Shown: piece by piece, positions 8,940 to 17,694 of the stretch
Numbering within the stretch: the first letter of the stretch is position 1
Layout: every line of letters begins with the position of its first letter
NCBI GenBank assembly: GCA_002371615.1
Contig: DFGA01000038.1
Coordinates: 57,898 to 121,897 of the forward strand
Length of the DNA stretch: 64,000 nucleotides
Source of the DNA: Lachnospiraceae bacterium UBA3762
Lineage (GTDB): Bacteria > Bacillota > Clostridia > Lachnospirales > Lachnospiraceae
Reading direction: 5' to 3'
Made by a program: the position numbers and the translations under genes
The notes under the pieces: generated by a model
What the model saw: only the letters and a program-made list of their open reading frames with translations
Told to the model about the DNA's origin: nothing
The model's database searches: none

Positions 8940-10632
8940 CCTTAAGGCTCCTTTCGTAGTGTATGAATCTGTTGCACAGACCGGGTGCGTCATCAATACC
9001 CATTTTCGATGCAAGATCGTATAGGGATGTACGCTTTAGGAATGCCCGCTCTGTGATCTCGTCGTTTGTAAGAATATTTGCCGGAGTATCGTCGGCGATA
9101 AGTCTCCCGTCCGTAATAACTACGGCACGATTTGTATATTCAAGCATAAGATGCATGTCGTGAGTGATCATCGCAATGGCCTTGCCTGATTCCCTGTTTA
9201 GCCTTCTGAGGAATTCCATTATCTCCGTGTAGTGCCGCAGATCCTGTCCGGCCGTGGGCTCATCGAGAATGATAAGCTCAGGGTCCATGACTAGTATCGA
9301 AGCGATGGTAACACGCTTCTTCTGACCGAAGGAGAGAGCGGATATGGGCCAGTTTCTCATTTCATACAGTCCGCATATTCGAAGGGTGTCAGCGACACGC
9401 TGCTTTACCTCATCCTCAGGCTTGGATCTGACAACAAGCCCTAATGCCACTTCGTCGAAAATCATAGGCTTGCTTATCATCTGGTTGGGATTTTGCATAA
9501 CATATCCGATATGCTCGCCACGCTCTTTGATCGAAAGCGCGGTGATGTCTTCACCGTCCAGCAGTATTGTTCCGCTGTCCTGGATATTGAATCCGCAAAT
9601 AAGACCTGCTAGAGTTGATTTTCCGGCACCATTCTTGCCGACTATGCTCATCATCTCGCCCTTGTGTATATCGAATGAAACATCCGAGAGAACAGGATGT
9701 GTTTTGTCATAAGAAAATCCCACATCGTTGATTGAAAGAATCACATTTTTTGTAATCCCGGGTTTCGGGAGAGTGACAGACTGCATCCAGTCGAGAAACT
9801 TCTGTCTATATCCCGAAAGATCCATTGATTCAATGTGCTGCGGCTTTGATCCGGGTGTGATCTGACAGCCGGCGTGCCTTAGTGCTTCCACATACAGAGG
9901 ATATCTGATTCCGGCTTTTTCGAGAAGATCTGTGGAGAGAAAATCATCCGGCCGCATATCCGCGACGATCATCCCGTCGTTTATCAGAACGATCCTGTCG
10001 ACATCACGGTACAGTGCGTCTTCTAACCGGTGTTCGATTATGATTATCGTTGCCTGTTGCCGCTTTTGGATATCATCAATGAGTGCGATAGCGCTTTTCC
10101 CTGTTTTGGGATCAAGATTTGCAAGAGGCTCATCAAAAAGAAAAACCTTAACATCGTCGACCATGACACCGGCCATAGAGACACGCTGCTTTTGTCCGCC
10201 CGATAACTCCTTGGGTGAATGGTCGAGAAGGTCGTCTATGAATACAGCCTTTGAAACTTCATCGACCTTTTGCTTCATGGCGGACTCTTTCACACAATCG
10301 TTTTCAAGTGCAAAAGCAACATCCTCCGCAACGGTCAGCCCGACGAACTGTCCGTCGGTGTCCTGCATGACCGTTCCTACGATTTTGGACAGACCGAATA
10401 TACCAAGCTTTTGCGGATCGTTGCCGTCAATCGAATAGGAACCCGTGATTTCTCCCGGGTACATAAAAGGCACCAGCCCATTGATACAATGGGCCAGTGT
10501 AGATTTGCCGCATCCGGAAGGTCCCACGATCAGTACCTTTTCACCGGATTCGATGGCAAGATTTATGTTCTTAAGTGTAGGCTCTGCCTGAGCTCTGTAC
10601 TTAAATGAAAAATCTTTGAATTCGATCAGCAT
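8914..10632 (-). CDS. fused ECF transporter ATPase (EcfA1-EcfA2)
   Basis: 572 residues holding two complete ABC ATPase domains, where most ECF systems use two proteins. Domain 1: Walker A GPSGCGKST (about 37), signature LSGGQKQRVSMAG, Walker B VFLFDEPLANLDP. Domain 2: Walker A GKNGAGKST (about 333), signature LSFGQKKRVTIAS, Walker B LIILDEPTAGQDL. Both look catalytically intact; the second has LSFGQ instead of LSGGQ, which is common in one half of ECF pairs. It powers vitamin uptake with the flanking T and S subunits. Start overlaps the S-component stop at 10632, so the three genes are one operon transcribed right to left. The fused type is known in YkoD-like systems. Confidence 0.93.
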   Translation of the reverse strand: MLIEFKDFSFKYRAQAEPTLKNINLAIESGEKVLIVGPSGCGKSTLAHCINGLVPFMYPGEITGSYSIDGNDPQKLGIFGLSKIVGTVMQDTDGQFVGLTVAEDVAFALENDCVKESAMKQKVDEVSKAVFIDDLLDHSPKELSGGQKQRVSMAGVMVDDVKVFLFDEPLANLDPKTGKSAIALIDDIQKRQQATIIIIEHRLEDALYRDVDRIVLINDGMIVADMRPDDFLSTDLLEKAGIRYPLYVEALRHAGCQITPGSKPQHIESMDLSGYRQKFLDWMQSVTLPKPGITKNVILSINDVGFSYDKTHPVLSDVSFDIHKGEMMSIVGKNGAGKSTLAGLICGFNIQDSGTILLDGEDITALSIKERGEHIGYVMQNPNQMISKPMIFDEVALGLVVRSKPEDEVKQRVADTLRICGLYEMRNWPISALSFGQKKRVTIASILVMDPELIILDEPTAGQDLRHYTEIMEFLRRLNRESGKAIAMITHDMHLMLEYTNRAVVITDGRLIADDTPANILTNDEITERAFLKRTSLYDLASKMGIDDAPGLCNRFIHYERSLKDGRQSSFV

Positions 10633-11186
10633 CAGTCTTCTTTCTTGAGGCTACCTGTCTTTGCACCGATCTTGGAATAACCGACACCGAGAAGTGTTCC
10701 GAGAATGAGTGTTATGATAAAGTTGCCGAGGAATGCGAAGAATCCCTGAGCAAATACCTTGTTTGCAGGTTCTGCATAAATTAAAATGTCAAGAACGGGC
10801 GCAAGCACGATCCATGCAATTGCATTTGAAACAGCCTGAACGACGTTGAACATGATCAGGTTCTTGCCTGTAAAATCGCCTTCCGTGATAGCAAATTTGC
10901 TTGCAAAGAGTCCGACGCCGATACCGAACAGAGCATCGGGGAATACCCAGCTCCACCAAACACTTCCGTAGAAGAGTGCATCACCGAGCGCATGACCCGC
11001 AAGTCCTACAATACATCCGACTATAGGTCCGAATACAGCGGAAAGGAATGCAAGAAGAGCAGCCCTGGGCTGAAGCGCTGTATTGGGGATGAATCCGAGA
11101 GGGATCTGAATCTCGGTAAGTGCGACAAAAAGTGCGGTTCCTATACCTGCCGCAACAACTTCCTTGATACCGAATTTGAATTTCAT
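10632..11186 (-). CDS. ECF transporter S component, UPF0397 / riboflavin-type
   Basis: 184-residue integral membrane substrate-binding subunit with six hydrophobic segments. The stretch GHALGDALFYGSVWWSWVF (about 65-83) is the hallmark of UPF0397 (PF07155, named as ECF-type riboflavin transporter S component), and the N-terminal EVVAAGIGTALFVAL is also typical. Riboflavin is the family annotation, but other members sit with thiamine-precursor systems, so the vitamin is not certain. The ATG at 11186 is preceded by GGAAGGAGAC on the minus strand; a more upstream ATG lacks this. No known riboswitch fold was seen in the roughly 60-nt leader, so control is probably at the promoter. Confidence 0.85.
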   Translation of the reverse strand: MKFKFGIKEVVAAGIGTALFVALTEIQIPLGFIPNTALQPRAALLAFLSAVFGPIVGCIVGLAGHALGDALFYGSVWWSWVFPDALFGIGVGLFASKFAITEGDFTGKNLIMFNVVQAVSNAIAWIVLAPVLDILIYAEPANKVFAQGFFAFLGNFIITLILGTLLGVGYSKIGAKTGSLKKED

Positions 11187-11239
11187 AATATTGTCTCCTT
11201 CCTTTATTTGTGGAGAATACACATAATACCGACGATCCT

Positions 11240-11269
11240 ATTGTAAATCTATATATGGTGGTTAGTCAA
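11240..11269 (-). promoter_or_regulatory. candidate sigma-A promoter of the ECF operon
   Basis: On the minus strand TTGACT (11269-11264), an 18-bp spacer, and TACAAT (11245-11240), about 50 bp upstream of the S-component start. A second TTGACT lies about 15 bp further upstream. Confidence 0.6.
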
Positions 11270-11291
11270 GACAATATAGTCAATATGTAGA

Positions 11292-11320
11292 GTGTCAAAA
11301 AGAACCGTCCCCTCTGTCAC
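11292..11320. repeat. REP-like imperfect palindrome (GGGGACGGTTCT type)
   Basis: Read on the minus strand, this 29-bp element starts GTGACAGAGGGG, continues ACGGTTCTTTTT and ends GACAC, with near-inverted ends. I recall closely similar GTGACA...GGGGACGGTTCT...TGTCAC elements scattered in many bacterial genomes, where they are thought to be mobilised by REP-associated (RAYT) transposases. Here it overlaps the TGA stop of the CapA-like gene. A single copy was found and no transposase is present. Family assignment is from memory. Confidence 0.5.
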
Positions 11321-12483
11321 TTCAGCTGGCTGCGCATATATTCGACTACTCCGGTAAGCGGGCTCGTCTTCCAGAGACCTTCTGCGGCTTTAAGTGAGAG
11401 TGGATAGATGATCTGCATATCAAGCGTCTCGCCGGGCACCCGGCCGCTGCGCAGAGGCTCATAGAAATTTTTTACGAAGTCTTCTTCGGTGGCATTTGTA
11501 AAATCATCCGGCCTCATATACTTTAACTGGCGTTTGGTGTTAGCGATAAGAACGGCTGCCGCAAGTGATTGCAGCTTTTCATATTCTGCGGAGGGCACAT
11601 CCGTAAAGATGGCCGGAAGATCGCAGCATATGATTTTCTCCGTTGTACGGTCAACCTTAACCGGCAACGGCTTAAACGTAAAATCATTTTCATCCAGAAA
11701 GAGCTTTAGCACAATACCGTATTCGGTACCGAACTGGCTTCGCTGGTAATCCGTGTCGAATATGAAGTTTCCGAGGGAATAGAAGATGGCTTTGTTGCCG
11801 ACAAGTTCATAATTATTGACAACATGAGGATGGTGTGCGATCACGATATCCGCACCCATATCAAGATACTGCATGTACCTGTCGCGTGTGTAGGGAGAGG
11901 GAAGAGCGGTAAACTCCTCGCCTGCATGTGCAACGACTATGCACCATCTGTTGGATCGTTTGACAGTCTCTATCCTGTCACGTATAAGATCAAGATCACT
12001 CCATGAAAAACATCCGGGTGTTTCGGCGTCTGCCTTACGGCAGGCACGCTGGTAACCAACGCCTATCACTCCGATACCGCCGGCTTCATCAAGAATAACC
12101 GGAGCAGAAGCTTCGGCAATGTTCATTCCCGCACCGAGAGGTGTTGCGCCGCATTCGCGGGCATATTCGAGAGTGCTTGCGATCCCGTCGTGCCCGGCAT
12201 CCATTATGTGATTGTTGCAGATATTCCAGATATCCGACCCGATCGAGCGAAGGAAGTGCCTGACACCGGGGTCCATACTGTGGGTAAGAGCGGCAGCTGC
12301 CGATCCGTCAACGCTGCGCTCGCCGGAATACAGAGGGCCTTCGACGTTTGCGATCACATGATCGCTGTCATGAAGAAAAGAGACGATATTCTCATCGAGA
12401 AGTGATGCGTCCTGCCATTTATCCTTCATGTATTTGTCAAAACCGATGTCGCCGGTAAATGTCAGAATCGTTTCGGTCTTCAT
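11317..12483 (-). CDS. CapA family protein (poly-gamma-glutamate capsule type metallophosphatase fold)
   Basis: 388 residues. CapA/PgsA family motifs are in order: FTGDIGFDKYM, NVEGPLYSG, NNHIMDAGHDG (about 110), VVAHAGEEF and IAHHPHVVNN, then FYSLGNFIFD. These are the metal ligands of the family's calcineurin-like domain. No signal peptide or membrane anchor is visible, unlike capsule CapA, so this is the soluble type common in Clostridia, of unknown substrate. It lies 10 bp after murD on the same strand, so the two are cotranscribed. The stop codon lies inside a REP-like repeat, which may have fixed the C-terminus. Confidence 0.88.
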   Translation of the reverse strand: MKTETILTFTGDIGFDKYMKDKWQDASLLDENIVSFLHDSDHVIANVEGPLYSGERSVDGSAAAALTHSMDPGVRHFLRSIGSDIWNICNNHIMDAGHDGIASTLEYARECGATPLGAGMNIAEASAPVILDEAGGIGVIGVGYQRACRKADAETPGCFSWSDLDLIRDRIETVKRSNRWCIVVAHAGEEFTALPSPYTRDRYMQYLDMGADIVIAHHPHVVNNYELVGNKAIFYSLGNFIFDTDYQRSQFGTEYGIVLKLFLDENDFTFKPLPVKVDRTTEKIICCDLPAIFTDVPSAEYEKLQSLAAAVLIANTKRQLKYMRPDDFTNATEEDFVKNFYEPLRSGRVPGETLDMQIIYPLSLKAAEGLWKTSPLTGVVEYMRSQLK

Positions 12484-12493
12484 ATGAATTACC

Positions 12494-13681
12494 TTAACTT
12501 AAGCCGCAGTACTTTTTGAAAGCGTCTCCCCGCTCCTCAAAATTCTTAAAGTATCCGTAGCTTGCTGCTGCGGGAGACAGAAGGATTGCTTCGCCGGATT
12601 TTGTTATTGAAGCGGCAAGCTTTACGGCTTCCTCAAGATTTTCCCTGTAATAACAGTTTTCTGTGTGGTTTATGCTATCGAAGATTCTTCTTCCCGAATC
12701 ATAAGAAAAAATATAATTATATTCAGGGTGTTTATTTATATACCCGGTCAGAATGTCATAGTTGATGCCACGATCCATTCCGCCGATCAGAACCGTTTTG
12801 GCATTAGGTACACTATCAAGAGCCTGGATAGTTGCATTCGGTATGGTGGATATGGAATCGTCAATATAATCGACTCCGTTAATGCTTCCGACAAGCTGGA
12901 GACGGTGGGCAAGAGCCGTAAAATCAGAAAGTGCAGGGCGTATTATCTCATCCTCGATACCGAAGACATTATGCGCGATCGTATATACAAAATGAGCATT
13001 GTAATTGTTATGATGCCCGAAGATCTTCAGGCTGTAATCGGGGATGTCGTTAAAATCTATACGCACGATGGGTGCATTGGCAGGCATTGCAGGAACGTTT
13101 CCGCCGACAAACAGGAAATCTTTGTCAGTCTGGAATTTGGCGATGTTTGCCTTTGCCGCAAAGTATCTGTCCAGTGTTTTGTAGTAATCAAGATGTTCTT
13201 CATACAGATTCAGAAAAACGGCGATATGAGGCGATATAGTCACATGAGCCAGCTGGTGGCATGACATCTCGAACACAGCGACAGTATCATCATCGATCTG
13301 ATCAAAATAATCAAGACAGGGTTCTCCGATGTTTCCGAGAAGTACAGTCTTCCTGCCTGCGGCAGCAAGCACGTGATGAAGCAGTGCACTTGTTGTACTC
13401 TTTCCTTTTGTTCCGGTTATACCGACAGTGTTTAGTCTGAAATTTTCGAGAAAGATCTGGGTTTGTGATGTGTACTTGGGATCGTCATCATCCATTACGA
13501 TCCCGGGACTTTTGACTATGTAATCATAAAGATCTTCGTTTATATCTTCGCGTTTTCCTTCAAAGATATCAACTTTTTCGGGTCTGCAGAACCTTGTAAG
13601 AAAATGCTCTGTTGATTTGCCTTCACGTCCGTAGCCCCAGATCAGTATTCTTTTTCCTGTAAATTTCTCGTACGTTTTCAT
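12494..13681 (-). CDS. murD: UDP-N-acetylmuramoyl-alanine--D-glutamate ligase (MurD)
   Basis: 395 residues, somewhat shorter than the usual 440-460. Adds D-Glu to UDP-MurNAc-L-Ala in cytoplasmic peptidoglycan synthesis. Motifs: N-terminal IWGYGREGKST (nucleotide-sugar binding), P-loop GITGTKGKST (about 93-102), EMSCHQLAHV, NLYEEHLDYY, YIDDSISTIPNAT, GGMDRG and the C-terminal LLSPAAASYGYFKNFEERG, which is close to the MurD version SPACASFDxFKNFExRG. It is not in a division/cell-wall cluster; its partner is a CapA-like gene. Because CapB-type polyglutamate ligases are also Mur-like, a specialised role is possible, but the motifs match MurD better. Confidence 0.82.
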   Translation of the reverse strand: MKTYEKFTGKRILIWGYGREGKSTEHFLTRFCRPEKVDIFEGKREDINEDLYDYIVKSPGIVMDDDDPKYTSQTQIFLENFRLNTVGITGTKGKSTTSALLHHVLAAAGRKTVLLGNIGEPCLDYFDQIDDDTVAVFEMSCHQLAHVTISPHIAVFLNLYEEHLDYYKTLDRYFAAKANIAKFQTDKDFLFVGGNVPAMPANAPIVRIDFNDIPDYSLKIFGHHNNYNAHFVYTIAHNVFGIEDEIIRPALSDFTALAHRLQLVGSINGVDYIDDSISTIPNATIQALDSVPNAKTVLIGGMDRGINYDILTGYINKHPEYNYIFSYDSGRRIFDSINHTENCYYRENLEEAVKLAASITKSGEAILLSPAAASYGYFKNFEERGDAFKKYCGLS

Positions 13682-13708
13682 GTAGACAAGTATAGCATAT
13701 TAATAAAA

Positions 13709-13739
13709 AAAGAGAAAAGGGAAAGTCCCTTTTCTCTTT
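13709..13739 (-). terminator. intrinsic terminator after the zinc-ribbon membrane gene
   Basis: Perfect 14-bp stem AAAGAGAAAAGGGA / TCCCTTTTCTCTTT with loop AAG. On the minus strand the stem is followed by a run of T (complement of 13703-13710). It ends transcription of the gene at 13754-14200, so murD-capA likely has its own promoter in the short gap to 13681, or depends on read-through. Confidence 0.9.
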
Positions 13740-13753
13740 CGTAATCGTGACAT

Positions 13754-14200
13754 CTAGTGCAGCGCACCTATAGATCTGATAAGCCAGGGCTCTTTTGCCT
13801 GACCCTTGCATACCTGAACGAAGGCGATAACGTTAACTACAAGCAGGATGAGGATAAGAACCGCACCTACAACGGGGACAATGCATGTCCAGCAGAAAAA
13901 TGCCGAAATCAGGTAAACAACGATCGAAACAAGATCGATCTTAAGCGCCTCACGTGCATGGAACTGTGCGTAAGGTGATTCTTTTGCAAGAACGTGACAA
14001 AGGATAACACCCAATATAGAGAAAACGTATGCTGAAAGAGCATATACTTTGTTATCCGATATATCCTTTGCATCAAACTCGGATGTATGATCCCAAGGGT
14101 CGACTACTGCAACAGGTGCAGAAACTACCGCTGTTCCGCAATCGGGACATACATTAGCTCCTTCAGGAATTTCCTTACCGCAATTTGAACAAAAAGCCAT
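13754..14200 (-). CDS. zinc-ribbon membrane protein (DUF4870-like)
   Basis: 148 residues: an N-terminal zinc ribbon (CSNCGKEIPEGANVCPDCG, residues 4-22), a linker, then three hydrophobic segments (about 50-135). The segment after the first helix, SPYAQFHAREALKID, matches the FHxxQAL signature of DUF4870/Tic20-like small membrane proteins. Function is unknown; these proteins are common in Firmicutes. ATG at 14200 follows TAGGAGGTTTTTATT. It is a single-gene transcript bounded by the terminator at 13709-13739. Confidence 0.8.
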   Translation of the reverse strand: MAFCSNCGKEIPEGANVCPDCGTAVVSAPVAVVDPWDHTSEFDAKDISDNKVYALSAYVFSILGVILCHVLAKESPYAQFHAREALKIDLVSIVVYLISAFFCWTCIVPVVGAVLILILLVVNVIAFVQVCKGQAKEPWLIRSIGALH

Positions 14201-14282
14201 AATAAAAACCTCCTAACTGTTTATTGATCACAATGAATCAACTAACATTGTAACAAATCCGAAGAAGAGTAGCAATGCCGTT

Positions 14283-14984
14283 TTACAACTTCAGTCCTTT
14301 CAGAAGAGAACCAAGAGATGTTCCGATATCTTCGGACTCGGGTATATTTACTTCCTCTTCATCCGGGGAAGGCTCATCGGGGTTATCAACAAGAGCCTTC
14401 ATGGAAAGTGACAGTTTACCATCTTTGATGTCCGTCACCTTGACATCGACTTCCTGGCCTTCCTTGAGAACAACACCGGGGTGCTTGATTCTCTCGTGTG
14501 AAATCTGGGATACGTGAACGAGACCGGAAATGCCGTCTTCCAGATCGATAAATGCACCGTAATCCTTGATGGTGGCAACTGTTCCGTGGAAGACCTGTCC
14601 AACCTTAATGTCGGATATCTTCTTTTTCCTGTCGGATTCCCGACGTTCCTTTAATATTTCCTTCGCGGACAGGACCAGTTTATCATCGTCCATATTTGCC
14701 TCAAAAACCCTGACCTCAAGTTCGCGTCCGAGAAACGGATTGCAATCGTCTATTCTTTCAAGAGACAGTTTAGATGCCGGAATAAATGCCCTTATCCCTT
14801 CAAAATCGGCAACTACGCCGCCTTTTACTATACCGGTTACGGTAACGGTAAAGTTTTCCCCGGATTCTTTCAGCTCCGAAGCTTTTCTCCATGCAAGGAG
14901 AGTATCGGTATCATGTACCCCGTCCCCCATAAGGCTGTACGAATCTTCAAGCATCTGTTCGTAGTCTTTCATTGTCTCTGCCAT
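14283..14984 (-). CDS. S1 RNA-binding domain protein with two S1 repeats
   Basis: 233 residues. S1 repeat 1 covers about residues 44-112 (GENFTVTVTGIVKGGVVADF...) and S1 repeat 2 about 125-195 (GQVFHGTVATIKDYGAFIDL, then GLVHVSQIS), the latter near consensus. The C-terminus is an acidic tail and a short conserved-looking end. It resembles the short ribosomal-protein-S1 homologues of Clostridia, which bind mRNA or 30S but are not full S1 (four to six repeats). Good ribosome binding site: ACGGAGGATAAAAA before the ATG at 14984. A role in translation initiation or RNA stability is inferred from the domain only. Confidence 0.9.
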   Translation of the reverse strand: MAETMKDYEQMLEDSYSLMGDGVHDTDTLLAWRKASELKESGENFTVTVTGIVKGGVVADFEGIRAFIPASKLSLERIDDCNPFLGRELEVRVFEANMDDDKLVLSAKEILKERRESDRKKKISDIKVGQVFHGTVATIKDYGAFIDLEDGISGLVHVSQISHERIKHPGVVLKEGQEVDVKVTDIKDGKLSLSMKALVDNPDEPSPDEEEVNIPESEDIGTSLGSLLKGLKL

Positions 14985-15065
14985 TTTTTATCCTCCGTAT
15001 TCAGCAATTCTTGTGGTATTATAGCATTATTTTTTTAAGAAAAAAACATAAACGGGTAATAAGTC

Positions 15066-16409
15066 TCACCCAATTTTAATTCTCAGATCCCTGATGACAT
15101 GGATAAACAAAAAAACGGAAATTACGCCTGCCGCAAGCCATGCGATGGGATCACTTCCTACGGCAAGTGCGTAGCTTCTGATCCGGATCGACAGGATCGC
15201 TGCCACAAGTCTGGCGGCAAATTCCACAATGCCGAGCATCATTGCGGTCATACCGTAGCCGCACCCCTGCATGGAATTTCTGAATATAAATATGGCTGAA
15301 AGCGGAATGTAGGCGATGATACATTCCACCATATATGTCTTGGCCCATGGCAGGAGCTGTGTAAGATCCACGTCGGATGAAAAAAACAGCCTCATTATAT
15401 ACGGCAGGGCATAAAATGCTATGATTGCGGCTGCTATTGAATATACTGTCATTATCTTCATGGCATCTTTTACACCGTATTCCACTCTGTCAAGATCACC
15501 CTTGCCGAAGTTCTGCCCGGAGTAACTTGTCATGGTCTGCCCTATAGCCATCATCCCCTGAGTAAGCAGGTTTTGAACTTTGCCGGCAGCGGTAAATCCT
15601 GCTACGGCTACAGAACCGTAAATATTAATGGCACTTTGCATTATCATTGTTCCGGAGGCTGTGATACCGAACTGAAGCGCCATAGGTATTCCGATATACA
15701 GCTGCTTTTTGGTGTACTCGCTGTTGAGCCTCCACATACCGGCCGAAGGAGTCAGGGCAGGCTCTTTTTTTACTATATATATGACGCACAATATTGCCGC
15801 CACTCCCTGGGATAGGTCTGTTGCCCAGGCTGCACCAGCTACCCCCATCTTGAAATTAACTATAAATACAAGATCAAGTATGATATTAAGAACTGCCGAG
15901 AATATAAGGGTATATAACGGAATCCTGCTGTTTCCGACAGCACGCAGGAATGCGGAGAACAGATTGTAGAACACAAGAGCCGTTATCCCCATACATATGA
16001 CGGATATGTAGCTGTAGGCATCCTCATATATATCTTCGGGCGTGTTCATTACCTTCAGTATGGAAGGCATAAAAGAAAGACTCAGAACCGTAAGCACGGC
16101 GATAACCATGGCAGACAAAATCACACCGTTTGATACGGTGGCTCTAGCCTCGTCCTTAAGACCTGCTCCATACTTCTGACTTGTAAGTACGGTAAAACCG
16201 GTTGCCATACCGTTAGCTATACCAAGTACAAGAAACATGATAGTACCTGTTGAACCTACGGCAGCAAGGGCACCTTCTCCTACAAATTTTCCCACTATTA
16301 TAGTGTCTACCATATTGTAAAACTGCTGGAAAATGTTTCCGATAAGCAGCGGCAGCATAAACTTTAATATTATTTTAAACGGCCTGCCTTCTGTAAGTGT
16401 TGTTTCCAT
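15066..16409 (-). CDS. MATE family efflux transporter
   Basis: 447 residues with twelve hydrophobic segments in two similar halves, full length for the family. The N-terminal PFKIILKFMLPLLIGNIFQQFYNMVDTIIVGK region and the GTIMFLVLGIANGMATGFTVLTSQ region match DinF/NorM-type multidrug exporters driven by Na+ or H+. Substrate is unknown; the DinF-like branch is common and multicopy in Lachnospiraceae. Divergent from the secreted bactofilin-like gene, with about 108 bp between them. Confidence 0.92.
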   Translation of the reverse strand: METTLTEGRPFKIILKFMLPLLIGNIFQQFYNMVDTIIVGKFVGEGALAAVGSTGTIMFLVLGIANGMATGFTVLTSQKYGAGLKDEARATVSNGVILSAMVIAVLTVLSLSFMPSILKVMNTPEDIYEDAYSYISVICMGITALVFYNLFSAFLRAVGNSRIPLYTLIFSAVLNIILDLVFIVNFKMGVAGAAWATDLSQGVAAILCVIYIVKKEPALTPSAGMWRLNSEYTKKQLYIGIPMALQFGITASGTMIMQSAINIYGSVAVAGFTAAGKVQNLLTQGMMAIGQTMTSYSGQNFGKGDLDRVEYGVKDAMKIMTVYSIAAAIIAFYALPYIMRLFFSSDVDLTQLLPWAKTYMVECIIAYIPLSAIFIFRNSMQGCGYGMTAMMLGIVEFAARLVAAILSIRIRSYALAVGSDPIAWLAAGVISVFLFIHVIRDLRIKIG

Positions 16410-16444
16410 ACCTGGCCTCTCAAAAAATAATTATGCAATGACGG

Positions 16445-16482
16445 TGTGTAGTTGATATAATAATACACAGATTTGAATTCAA
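16445..16482 (+). promoter_or_regulatory. -10 element inside an inverted repeat upstream of the bactofilin-like gene
   Basis: TATAAT at 16456-16461 is enclosed by the inverted repeat TGTGTA (16445-16450) / TACACA (16464-16469), and followed by the palindrome TTGAATTCAA (16473-16482). No good -35 is seen at the right spacing, which fits an activated or repressed promoter. Regulator unknown. Confidence 0.4.
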
Positions 16483-16517
16483 CAACAGAAATTCAATATG
16501 AGACAGGAGAAAATATC

Positions 16518-17636
16518 ATGAGTAAAAATCGTAAGCTTATTACTTTATTTGCGACAATGATGATGGCTGTTTGCATGTGTGTTCCCGCTTTTGCGGCTGA
16601 TTCTGACAGTGCAGGCAATGTATTTGAAGCGGGGGATTCGGTTTCACTTCCGGAAACACCGTTCTTCGGAGGATTCATTGCCGGCCAGAGCGTAGAGGCG
16701 GAAGATATTGACGCAGAAGGGTCTGTAATCATGGCGGGACAGAGCGTTAATGTTAATGACGCGGATGTGGGCGAGAGCCTGTATATTGCCGGTAACATCA
16801 TTTCGGTAAATGATGCTTATGTTAATGGTAATGTTTGTGTTGCCGGTAACAATATTGTATTAAAGAGTACGGAAGGTAACGGAGTCTACATTGCCGGCAA
16901 CCAGATATCCTTTGACGGCGTGGCAAATGCGCTGCATGCGGCAGGCAATACAGTTGCCGTTAAGGGTACAATTGACGGCGATGCGGTTATAGAAGCCGAT
17001 GTTGTTGAACTTGATGATGATCTTAAAGTTACCGGATCACTTACAATAAGGAGTGTTAATGAGCCGAAGATTCCCGACAATGCTCCGATCAAGGATTTTA
17101 TATATGAACCCATATCAAGTGGTGAACAGCAGGGAGGGATCGGTACTCTCGGCATAGGGATAGGAACAAGAATAATAAAGAAATTAACAAGCTGTCTTTA
17201 CTGGATAGTTGCAATGGCCGCATTCGGAATGCTTCTTTGCTGGCTTTGCGGCGATCATCTTACCAAAGCTTCCGAGCTTGTCAGGACCAAACCCGGCGCT
17301 GTGATCGGCTGTGGAATAATAAGCTGGATATGCATTCCCGTTATTGCCGTTGCACTTTGCTGCACGTATATTCTGGCACCCGTAGGAGGAATGCTTGCAC
17401 TGTTGTATGTGCTTCTGCTGTGTGCCGGTCTGGCATTTGCCGGGGCATCGCTGGTACGTATATTCCTGCCGGATATGAATGTGTTCCTGTCGGCGCTTAT
17501 CGGTATTGCGGCGCTTGAGATCGTAAGAATGATCCCGGTTATCGGTACGCTTGTCGGTATTGCTGCGGATATGTATCTTCTGGCATATGTGGTCCTGACC
17601 TTATGGGATAACCGTCTTAAGAAAATCAAACAATAA
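16518..17636 (+). CDS. exported bactofilin-like (polymer-forming) protein with C-terminal membrane domain
   Basis: 372 residues. A signal peptide (about 1-26, ending VPAFAAD) leads into about 150 residues of short beta-helix-like repeats, each close to [IV]xAGxx[IV]xV with variants such as VIMAGQSVNVNDADV, LYIAGNIISVNDAYV and VCVAGNNIVL. This is the pattern of polymer-forming/bactofilin domains. The second half has four to five hydrophobic segments. The chain therefore has an extracytoplasmic beta-helix tethered by a C-terminal membrane block, unlike cytoplasmic bactofilins. ATG at 16518 chosen for ACAGGAGAAA (16502-16511) and the signal peptide; an in-frame ATG at 16473 has neither. Function unknown; an envelope scaffold or sensor is a guess. 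Confidence 0.75.
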   Translation: MSKNRKLITLFATMMMAVCMCVPAFAADSDSAGNVFEAGDSVSLPETPFFGGFIAGQSVEAEDIDAEGSVIMAGQSVNVNDADVGESLYIAGNIISVNDAYVNGNVCVAGNNIVLKSTEGNGVYIAGNQISFDGVANALHAAGNTVAVKGTIDGDAVIEADVVELDDDLKVTGSLTIRSVNEPKIPDNAPIKDFIYEPISSGEQQGGIGTLGIGIGTRIIKKLTSCLYWIVAMAAFGMLLCWLCGDHLTKASELVRTKPGAVIGCGIISWICIPVIAVALCCTYILAPVGGMLALLYVLLLCAGLAFAGASLVRIFLPDMNVFLSALIGIAALEIVRMIPVIGTLVGIAADMYLLAYVVLTLWDNRLKKIKQ

Positions 17637-17694
17637 CCATAAAGGCGTGGCGGGCTTCTAACGGAGCGGCCCACCTAAAGTCGGAGGGAAAAAC

